A DNA stretch of 64,000 nt. It comes from Halpernia frigidisoli. Its GTDB lineage: Bacteria; Bacteroidota; Bacteroidia; Flavobacteriales; Weeksellaceae. Both the position numbers and the translations under genes were made by a program. Location of the stretch: positions 248,001-312,000 of the forward strand of contig NZ_FOQT01000002.1 in the NCBI RefSeq assembly GCF_900113805.1, in the 5' to 3' direction. The notes beneath the pieces are model-generated. The model worked only from the letters and a program-made list of their open reading frames with translations, had not been told where the DNA came from and ran no database searches. Below, one piece after another: positions 8,567 to 15,714 of the stretch; positions within the stretch are counted from its first letter, which is position 1; the number at the start of each line of letters is the position of its first letter.

Positions 8567-9970
8567 CTAGTTAGGATTATTTTTAAATAAAATTCTTTCT
8601 TTTAAAATCTCATAAAATCTCGATCTCAAATAATTTAGCCTTCTTCTTTTGTGGTAAATTTCAGTGTATAATTTCAATTTTTTTAAAGGTTTTTCCATTG
8701 CTGCATCAAATGATTTTGCGTCTGGATTACTTTTCCAAATCTCTAAACTTTCTGCCCGAACTTTTATTCTTTGTTTCTGAACCAATTTGAAATCAAAAGG
8801 TACCTTTTCTTTTTCATTTCTTTTTGGTGGTACTAACTGATTATTTTTTTTAGCAATTTCAATCCTTGCAGGCAAACCTAAATGCCGGTGATTAAAACTA
8901 CCCTCTTGCGAGGCTAAAAAATTTTCAAGTGGTAAAAAATCAACCTTTAGACTTTTATTTTGAATACCTTTTTTTATTAAATTTTCTGCCAGTAAAGAAC
9001 GGGTTACAATTACATTTGTGCCTTTTCCATCTTTGTCGAAAGGATCCATCCAGGCGTCGCCCAAAGAAATATCTGCCAATTCTGTAGTGACATCATCACA
9101 AAAATCACAGGCATTATTTTTAAAAAGTCCGGTTCCCCACATTTCACCCACTGTTTTCATACGAATAGATTTTTCAACCTCATCTTCATTTTCGCAGGCA
9201 AAAGAATAATCACTCGCAGAACTTTCAATATTTTTTTTTCGAAACTGAGGATTATGAATATTTTCTGATTTAATATTAATTTTTGAGGCTAAATATTCCG
9301 TGAAAAATTTACTTTTAACACCGCCGCAAATAATGCCGATCAAAAAAGGGATTTTATCTTTTAATTTCGGATCAGAATTTTGCGCGAGACGGATGGCTTT
9401 TATAAAACAACCAACGCCAACTATTGCAATTTTTCCTTCCAAATTATCGATTTTAGAAAAAACGGTGGATAAAGTTACCGGAAAATATCTTGTTTTTGAA
9501 GCAATTAACAAATCAGATTTAGAACTACTTACAGAATATTCATAAAAAACGCCCGATTTTTTAGTTTCTTTAATTGAAAAAATATGATCGACGATTTTAT
9601 TTTCTAATAATTCAGTGAGAATGTAAGTTCCAAGTCCGCCGGAAGAGGAATTAAGTCTGAATTCTTCAGAAAAACCTGCGTAAATATTGTTATATTTTCC
9701 GATTTTTTTATGAAAATTAGGGGAATTTTTCAAAAATAAATCTGAGATCTCATTTTCTGTTTTTACTTCATCTTTCGGAAAGGGATTAAACGGGCAGACT
9801 TCCAAACATTTACCTTCACAATCACAGGATTTTATTTCATTTGCCACTAAAAAACCTTCACTGTTCCATTTCATTTCCAAAGCATCAGATGGGCATTTGT
9901 AAACGCACAATCCGCAACCTATGCAAAGATTGTTTTCTACGACGAGCTGAATGACTTTTGATGAATTCAC
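8567..9970 (-). CDS. Fe-S protein, F420 hydrogenase/dehydrogenase beta-subunit-like
   Basis: A 467-residue protein with a ferredoxin-like N-terminus and an FrhB-type C-terminal domain. The first cluster motif is regular, C16-x2-C19-x2-C22-x3-C26-P. The second is C49-x-C51-x3-C55-x3-C59-P, which departs from the usual C-x2-C-x2-C-x3-C spacing. Further cysteines (CDFCDD, near residue 288) and GDAWMDP belong to the FrhB C-terminal domain (flavin/Fe-S). Proteins of this type recur in polysaccharide loci next to pyruvyl transferases and are thought to do redox chemistry on a sugar. No F420 biosynthesis is expected in Flavobacteriia, so FMN or FAD use is more likely. The exact reaction is unknown. 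Confidence 0.8.
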   Translation of the reverse strand: MNSSKVIQLVVENNLCIGCGLCVYKCPSDALEMKWNSEGFLVANEIKSCDCEGKCLEVCPFNPFPKDEVKTENEISDLFLKNSPNFHKKIGKYNNIYAGFSEEFRLNSSSGGLGTYILTELLENKIVDHIFSIKETKKSGVFYEYSVSSSKSDLLIASKTRYFPVTLSTVFSKIDNLEGKIAIVGVGCFIKAIRLAQNSDPKLKDKIPFLIGIICGGVKSKFFTEYLASKINIKSENIHNPQFRKKNIESSASDYSFACENEDEVEKSIRMKTVGEMWGTGLFKNNACDFCDDVTTELADISLGDAWMDPFDKDGKGTNVIVTRSLLAENLIKKGIQNKSLKVDFLPLENFLASQEGSFNHRHLGLPARIEIAKKNNQLVPPKRNEKEKVPFDFKLVQKQRIKVRAESLEIWKSNPDAKSFDAAMEKPLKKLKLYTEIYHKRRRLNYLRSRFYEILKERILFKNNPN

Positions 9971-9991
9971 GGTTTTTAGTAAAAAGTAAAT

Positions 9992-10948
9992 TTAATGTTT
10001 TCTTCTTTTAATTTTACCTTCCAATCTAACCAAAAAAGTGCTAAGTTTTTTTCGGGAGAAAAGTGCATGTTTTACACGAGATTCAAAATTGGGTCTTTCT
10101 AAAGTTTTGTATAAATTTTTAAATTCATCTTTTTTGTTAAATTTATAAGCAAGCTCCAGAAATATTGAATTGTAAGTTTGATCTAGTTTATTTTGTCTTT
10201 CAGACGTTAGTAAATTCATTCTTAAAAGTAAAGATTTTCGTACTTCTTTGAAAGATTCATACTGTTTTTTTGTAGTAAAATAATCATTTTTATCTGCTGT
10301 AAATGCTTCATTATGACGCATATAATGCATTAAAATTTCATGAATGTAACCTACTTTTCTTTGATATGTGACAGGCAACAGGATCTGTAGATTTTGTGTA
10401 AAACGGTTCATGGGAATTATTTTATCTGGATAATATTTAAAAAGAATATCAGCGCATACCATATAAGTTCCCGGTATATTCGTTGTTTTTCCTTCCAAAA
10501 GATCTTCAAAAACATTTTTCGATTCATAAAAATCATCCATAAAATAGGAAATCGGTTTTGAATTGTCATTTTCCTGAACGATCGCGCCATTTGTTCTCAC
10601 TGCAGAAAAATCCGGATTTTCTTCCAAAAAATCTACTCTTTTCTGAATAGATCCTGGCAACAAAATATCATCGATATCAAGCGTTGTTATATATTTCCCG
10701 GTAGAAATCTTTATACCCGATTGCGGATAGAAACCCATGTTTTTTTGGGAAACAATTTTAAAACTAAATCCTTTTTGCAGAAACTTTTCACGGTAGGTTT
10801 CTGCTAATTTTAAAGAGGTATCGGTAGAGCCATCGTCTACAAAAATAACTTCTAGATCGTTATAAGTTTGGCTTAAGATAGACGCAAAACACCGCGGAAT
10901 AAATTTTTCCCCGTTGAAGCAGCCGGTAATGAGCGAAACTTTGGTCAT
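9992..10948 (-). CDS. Glycosyltransferase family 2
   Basis: A 318-residue GT-A enzyme. It opens with SLITGCFNGEKFIPRCFAS, then VDDGSTDTSLKLAE, and has the donor-site TLDIDDILLPGS near residue 90. The histidine-containing MHYMRHNEAF near residue 206 fits the acceptor-side region of EpsE/WbbL-like GT2 enzymes. The C-terminus is basic (KKLSTFLVRLEGKIKRRKH), which could hold it to the inner membrane. It is followed by the Fe-S protein gene after 21 bp. Confidence 0.88.
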   Translation of the reverse strand: MTKVSLITGCFNGEKFIPRCFASILSQTYNDLEVIFVDDGSTDTSLKLAETYREKFLQKGFSFKIVSQKNMGFYPQSGIKISTGKYITTLDIDDILLPGSIQKRVDFLEENPDFSAVRTNGAIVQENDNSKPISYFMDDFYESKNVFEDLLEGKTTNIPGTYMVCADILFKYYPDKIIPMNRFTQNLQILLPVTYQRKVGYIHEILMHYMRHNEAFTADKNDYFTTKKQYESFKEVRKSLLLRMNLLTSERQNKLDQTYNSIFLELAYKFNKKDEFKNLYKTLERPNFESRVKHALFSRKKLSTFLVRLEGKIKRRKH

Positions 10949-10997
10949 GATTTAATTAAAAAAAATGTTTAATACGATGGTTTCAAAAATAGAAAAT

Positions 10998-11879
10998 TTA
11001 AACTGACAAATCTAAAATAATTGATTCTCTGTAAATTTCCAATAGTTCATGATCGAGATCGTAACCTTTTGAGTTGTCAGATTCATTTACAAACCTTCCT
11101 TTAATAGCAATTCTTTCTTTTGTTCCCATCAGCATCCACATATATTCTACATCAATGTGTCCGATGTCAATTGCCCAAAAACCACCGTTTGCAAGTTCTG
11201 AACAGAGTACTGTCGACGTCGGTCCTAAAGCAAAAAGAATTAATTTATCCCTTCCAAATTTTTCTGCATTCATTTTTATGTCGACATATTTTTCGAAGGC
11301 ATTCTTATGCGGACAAATGATTCTTTGTAGAGTTTTTACATTATTGAAAAGGTCATTTCCTACACCTAATCTTGAAAGCGAGCCTTCAATAATTAAAATA
11401 TTTCGATTTTCCCAAATTGTTCTGATTTGCTCAAAATATATTTTCGATCTTGACTTATTTTTTAAAATTGAATAAAGCCGTGTCACATTTGAATTGCCGT
11501 AATTATAATCTAAATCTAAAATTTCCTTTAACTTTTTACCGTGTGTATTAATGAATAAAAGCCAGTAAACACGGGCAAATCGCTGCAGATCTTTTGTCCG
11601 CGCTAAACTATCGGGCAGGGCAACAAGAAATTTTGGATTTCTGTTTTTTAAAACTTCAAGCAATTTATCTGCAAGAAGATTGTCTTGTGATTGAAAACCA
11701 AGATCCTGCTGTTTTAATAGCAAAAGAAATTCTCCATCTCCAAAACGGGAAATGCTTTTTTTTTGGCTAATAATATCAGAAATTGTTTCCTCCACGGACA
11801 TTATTTTGTACTTCGGAAAGTTCCACCTATAAGGCAAAGTGCGGTAAAACCAGTAAATATAATAGATGTAATTTTTCAT
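10998..11879 (-). CDS. GT-D fold glycosyltransferase (DUF1792-like)
   Basis: A 293-residue protein with the GT-D signature SRFGDGEFLLL at residues 44-54. The aspartate and glutamate of this signature are the metal/UDP-sugar ligands in the streptococcal DUF1792 enzyme GalT1 (DGT1), the founding member of the GT-D fold. Further family features are ALPDSLAR near residue 91 and the late ALGPTSTVLCSELANGG block near residue 217. It therefore likely transfers glucose or another hexose to a growing glycan. It sits between two GT2 genes with short gaps of 20 and 49 bp. Confidence 0.8.
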   Translation of the reverse strand: MKNYIYYIYWFYRTLPYRWNFPKYKIMSVEETISDIISQKKSISRFGDGEFLLLLKQQDLGFQSQDNLLADKLLEVLKNRNPKFLVALPDSLARTKDLQRFARVYWLLFINTHGKKLKEILDLDYNYGNSNVTRLYSILKNKSRSKIYFEQIRTIWENRNILIIEGSLSRLGVGNDLFNNVKTLQRIICPHKNAFEKYVDIKMNAEKFGRDKLILFALGPTSTVLCSELANGGFWAIDIGHIDVEYMWMLMGTKERIAIKGRFVNESDNSKGYDLDHELLEIYRESIILDLSV

Positions 11880-11899
11880 TTAAAGCAACTTTCTAAATA

Positions 11900-12829
11900 T
11901 TAATTTCTTGATTTAAATGAAATTGATGATAAAAATAATTTCAGAAATACCAGCGCTTTTGTTTTATAATGAACATTAGATGTCAATAAAAATTTAGATA
12001 AAAATTTACGGGAGGTCAGATCATTCCTAACTATTTCATTACTTATAAAATTTTGCACAATTTCATAAAGAATTAAATTCTTTGTTTGACTTGCAGCACA
12101 TGAAAAAACAGGATTTGACGTAAAAAAATCAAATCTCCTCGTCAAACCTTTGATGTAATCTTTATATCTACCAAAAGTTAACTGTTTTCGCGTAATGCTG
12201 GAAGAATTATGATGGTAATTATACAAATACTCATTTAGAAGCACTAACGAATATTTTAAATTTCCAAAGATTTCATGGAAAACATAATTGTCTTCGAACA
12301 GTAATCCAGACGGAAATCTAAGGTTTTCAAACACCTCTTTCCTATAAATTTTATTCCATAACGTTGCAGCGCCTAAGAAATTTTGCTTCGCGCAAAATTC
12401 ATAATCAGTCATTATAACAGCTTTTTGCTCAATCTTAAAATCTGAGCAAACTTTTTTTCCGTCCTTATCAATAACAGTAATATCACAGACAGCAATTGAA
12501 ATAGTTTTATTGGTAGTAATTAAATCTACAAGTTTTTCTAAAAACAGCTTTTCATAGGTGTCGTCTGCATCCAAAAATGCTATATAATTGCCTATTGATT
12601 TATTTAAACCTAAATTTCTGGCATCGGAAACACCGGAATTAGATTTAAAAAAATAGTTAAATCTTTTGTCTTTTTCTACATACAATTTACAAATCTCCGC
12701 CGAATCATCTGTTGATCCATCGTCAATCATTATAACTTCAAAATCTGTAAAAGTTTGGTCTGTAATACTTTTAAGAGTTCGCCGTAAAAAAGCAGACGCA
12801 TTAAATATCGGTACAATAATGGAGACCAT
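11900..12829 (-). CDS. Glycosyltransferase family 2
   Basis: A 309-residue GT-A enzyme: VSIIVPIFNASAFLRRTLKS at the N-terminus, MIDDGSTDDSAEICK, and AFLDADDTYEKLF near residue 90. The tyrosine- and histidine-rich YNYHHNSSSITRKQ near residue 205 is the usual end of the catalytic domain. The start codon shares one base with the stop codon of the upstream GT2 gene (12829), so translation is probably coupled. The C-terminal region is basic. Confidence 0.9.
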   Translation of the reverse strand: MVSIIVPIFNASAFLRRTLKSITDQTFTDFEVIMIDDGSTDDSAEICKLYVEKDKRFNYFFKSNSGVSDARNLGLNKSIGNYIAFLDADDTYEKLFLEKLVDLITTNKTISIAVCDITVIDKDGKKVCSDFKIEQKAVIMTDYEFCAKQNFLGAATLWNKIYRKEVFENLRFPSGLLFEDNYVFHEIFGNLKYSLVLLNEYLYNYHHNSSSITRKQLTFGRYKDYIKGLTRRFDFFTSNPVFSCAASQTKNLILYEIVQNFISNEIVRNDLTSRKFLSKFLLTSNVHYKTKALVFLKLFLSSISFKSRN

Positions 12830-13755
12830 CAGGATTCAATATTTTTTTTAGACATTCCAATTATTTTGTAAAAACACGATTTTAATTGCAAAAAAAGATA
12901 TTTAAAACCTTTAATATTAAAGGATTCTTTCCACAAAAATAGATAATACTTAATTGCAGGATTTTTTTTTAAATAAAACTGTCCTTCAAAAGCGCCAAAA
13001 ATGATGACACGTTCTTCTAAAGTCATTATTTTTTTATAGTCTGAAATCAACTCTCTAGCAGATTTTAACCTTACATTTATTTTTGGTTGTGTAGCATTAT
13101 TACCGCCCGAAATATTAATTTCAGAATTACGAACACGTACAATCTCATCTATAGAAAAAATATCTTTCGCTTCTGAAACATCAATAATTGCCCGGTCATC
13201 GGAAGTCCAGGCTTGATAATAATCTTTAAAACCATATTTATCAAAAGTTTTTTTGCGAAAAATAAATTCTGATAAAGAACTACGGGTTTTTCCCTGAAGT
13301 TTCCGGCAGTACGAAGTGATAGCATTTTCATACCTGGGATTATTAAAAACGCCTGAAACATTTTGGCTTTTGCCGTTCATTATTTGCGAGGAAAAGCGCA
13401 CCACATTCGATCTATCCCTAAAAACCTGAAGATTTTCGTGAAAAGCTTTAATAACATTTTCTGTCAAACAATCATCATCTCCCAAAATCATGAACCATTC
13501 TTCATTGTTTACCATTTCCAAACATCTTTCAAAGTGTTTTGTCAAAGAAATTACTCCAGTATTTTTTTCAAATTTTTTATAAGTTAAATTAAATTTTCCT
13601 TTAAATTCTTTCAACAATTCATTCGGGTTTTCCGCGCTTGCATCATTACCAATATAGACATTAAATCGATGATCTGTTTGTGAAGCCAATGATAACAATG
13701 TTTCTCTGAAATAATGTAATCTATAAAAAGGAATTATGACAGCAAGTTTATTCAT
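12829..13755 (-). CDS. Glycosyltransferase family 2
   Basis: A 308-residue GT-A enzyme of a more divergent GT2 subgroup. It reads LAVIIPFYRLHYFRETLLSL, then YIGNDASAENP in place of the usual DDGSTD, and MILGDDDCLTEN near residue 92 as the metal site. RSNVVRFSSQIMNG and TSDDRAIIDVS near residue 184 complete the domain. The substitution in the first aspartate block suggests a donor or acceptor different from its neighbours. It lies 9 bp after the upstream GT2 gene and overlaps the downstream one by one base. Confidence 0.85.
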   Translation of the reverse strand: MNKLAVIIPFYRLHYFRETLLSLASQTDHRFNVYIGNDASAENPNELLKEFKGKFNLTYKKFEKNTGVISLTKHFERCLEMVNNEEWFMILGDDDCLTENVIKAFHENLQVFRDRSNVVRFSSQIMNGKSQNVSGVFNNPRYENAITSYCRKLQGKTRSSLSEFIFRKKTFDKYGFKDYYQAWTSDDRAIIDVSEAKDIFSIDEIVRVRNSEINISGGNNATQPKINVRLKSARELISDYKKIMTLEERVIIFGAFEGQFYLKKNPAIKYYLFLWKESFNIKGFKYLFLQLKSCFYKIIGMSKKNIES

Positions 13756-13764
13756 GATTTTAAA

Positions 13765-14592
13765 TTAAAACCTATTGAAAAAATTTTCTTTTATAGAATA
13801 GAGTTTGTTAACTACTCTGCTAAAAAATCTTTTATTTATTGCATCCAAAACTTTTTTATTTTGCTCATTTTCACGGTATAAATTTCTTATTGAACCCAGA
13901 TTTTTTTCAAAAAATAATCTATGTTTATTTTCAATATACTGAATTGTGCTCTCGTCATTAATTTTTTTCAGATTTATCAGCATTGAATCTTCTTTTATTC
14001 TATAAAAAAAACAAACTTTTTCTAACTTCAAAACCTCGCCGCTTTCTTTTAAAATATTAATCCAAAATTCCCAGTCTTCATAGCCTGATTTTAAATTTTC
14101 ATCGTAACCTTCAGCTTTTTGCCAGTCACTTTTTTTATAAAATGCAGTACAAAAAATAACGTTTTCTAAGGCAAGCTGTTTTAAAGAAAATTTTTCGAGT
14201 TTAAGTATCTCAGTTTGTAAACCAAATTTCCTGGCCAGACAATAAATAACCTTTAAATTATTATTTTTAAAATGGCTTTTGGCTAATTGAAGATAATCAT
14301 CAGAGATATAATCATCAGCATCCAACGGTAAAATCCATTCTCCCACCGCGCTTTCTATACCGAAATTTCTTGCTGAAGACAATCCTCCATTTTCTTTATA
14401 AAAATATTTGAATCGTGAATCCTTTTCGATCCATTTTTTGGCAATAAATTCGGTGTCGTCGGGAGAGCCATCATTTACAATAATACATTCCCAATCCGTG
14501 AAAATTTGATCAAAAACAGATTGCAAACATTCATCCAAATATTTTGCCTGCTTGTAACAGGGAACGATAATAGAGATATTTGTGGACAACAT
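13765..14592 (-). CDS. Glycosyltransferase family 2
   Basis: A 275-residue GT-A enzyme, somewhat short because the C-terminal helical region is small. Motifs: ISIIVPCYKQAKYLDECLQS, IIVNDGSPDDTEFIAK, and LPLDADDYISDDYL near residue 90. GYEDWEFWINILKESG near residue 168 holds the ED acceptor-side acidic pair found in most GT2 enzymes. It lies 51 bp downstream of the first GT2 gene of the locus. Confidence 0.9.
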   Translation of the reverse strand: MLSTNISIIVPCYKQAKYLDECLQSVFDQIFTDWECIIVNDGSPDDTEFIAKKWIEKDSRFKYFYKENGGLSSARNFGIESAVGEWILPLDADDYISDDYLQLAKSHFKNNNLKVIYCLARKFGLQTEILKLEKFSLKQLALENVIFCTAFYKKSDWQKAEGYDENLKSGYEDWEFWINILKESGEVLKLEKVCFFYRIKEDSMLINLKKINDESTIQYIENKHRLFFEKNLGSIRNLYRENEQNKKVLDAINKRFFSRVVNKLYSIKENFFNRF

Positions 14593-14643
14593 ATTTTTTG
14601 TAAACTATATAAACCTATGAAATTAGATATTTTTATTAAATAT

Positions 14644-15642
14644 TTAAAATTTATAACCTAGCCGAACTGATAAACTGAAAAAAGCGCGATAAAATAAAGA
14701 AGGAATTTTATTTTTTATACAGAACTTTAATGTGTGTTTTGCATATGGATAACTAAAATAAATTTTCAATAAATACATTGGTATCTTTTTTTTATTTAAA
14801 TACAACTCTTGAATATAATTATCAATTTTTGTCTTTAAATGACCTTTTTTATCAAATAGAAGGGGAAGAAAATTTGCTTCTAAGCCTATTCTTTCTGCTT
14901 TTATTTTTGAAATGTTTTCTTCATGTAACCTATAATAAGTTAGCTTCTTTGGAATGTATGCTATTAAATATTTCTCACTTATTTTAAGCCATCTGTAATA
15001 ATCCTCTATCAAAAACTTAATGTCATATTTTCCCGTTTCTATGAGAACTTTTTTTCTAATTAAAACCGTTAAACCAGCTATCCTGTTTCCAAATAATAGC
15101 ATCTCATTAAAATAAATTGGATCTAAGTTGGCTAAACTATTGTAATCTGCAATGTCTGGTAATAATTTATTTTCTTCACTTACGGCGAATGTGTCTGTAA
15201 AAACCATTCCATATGATTCACCTTTTTCCACTAAAAAATTTATACATTTTTTTAAATATTCAGAATGGAGATAATCGTCAGCCGCAATAATTTTGATGAA
15301 TTCACCATCACAAATTTCTACAGCTTTATTCAATACTGTTGCAAGTCCTTTGTTATTGTCATGGTATATTTTCTTTGCTGAAACTTTATTATTTAAAAGC
15401 CAACTGTTAAATATATCTACGGATTTGTCTTTTGAAGCATCATCAGCTACAATCAGCTCCCAATTATAAAAAGTCTGATTTTTTAGACTATCTAACATTT
15501 GGGTAATATATTTGCCCTGATTGTACGATACAACTATAACACTAACAAGTGGATGATTGGTTTTAACTATATTCAATATTAAAAATAAAAAGTTATGAAA
15601 TCCCGTTTCACCAATAAACCAAGAAGATCCTGGTAGCGCCAA
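14644..15642 (-). CDS. Glycosyltransferase family 2, 5' end fused onto a wzm remnant
   Basis: A GT-A enzyme with VSVIVVSYNQGKYITQMLDS, VADDASKDKSV, KIIAADDYLHSEYL and FLIEDYYRWLKI. The coordinates use the only ATG (15642). However, the first 22 codons (MALPGSSWFIGETGF...) are an out-of-frame reading of an ABC-permease fragment. Homology to GT2 enzymes begins at about residue 27 (KTNHPLVSVIV). A TTG at 15576, 2 bp after the remnant's stop codon, is the more natural start and would be translationally coupled to it. The gene therefore begins at a recombination junction. Confidence 0.85.
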   Translation of the reverse strand: MALPGSSWFIGETGFHNFLFLILNIVKTNHPLVSVIVVSYNQGKYITQMLDSLKNQTFYNWELIVADDASKDKSVDIFNSWLLNNKVSAKKIYHDNNKGLATVLNKAVEICDGEFIKIIAADDYLHSEYLKKCINFLVEKGESYGMVFTDTFAVSEENKLLPDIADYNSLANLDPIYFNEMLLFGNRIAGLTVLIRKKVLIETGKYDIKFLIEDYYRWLKISEKYLIAYIPKKLTYYRLHEENISKIKAERIGLEANFLPLLFDKKGHLKTKIDNYIQELYLNKKKIPMYLLKIYFSYPYAKHTLKFCIKNKIPSLFYRAFFSLSVRLGYKF

Positions 15643-15713
15643 ACTTCTTTCAGCTCTAAATCAAAAATACGATGTCTGGAATTTATATAATAAGTTGGTT
15701 GCTCTTCCTTCAT
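15579..15713 (-). pseudogene. wzm: Remnant of ABC polysaccharide exporter permease (Wzm N-terminus)
   Basis: A 44-codon reading frame starts one base after the wzc stop codon. Its residues 20-43 (ELKEVWRYQDLLGLLVKRDF and then ITFY) match the cytoplasmic N-terminus of Wzm-type ABC-2 permeases, where the motif W-R-Y-x-D-L-L-x-L-L-V-x-R-D is strongly conserved. In an intact permease the next residues are KQTILGPLWF and the first membrane helix. Here the frame ends at F-stop after Y43 and GT2 coding sequence begins. No wzm body and no wzt ATPase are found elsewhere in the window. I infer a deletion or cassette exchange with its left border at about 15582-15585. Confidence 0.75.
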
Positions 15714-15714
15714 C

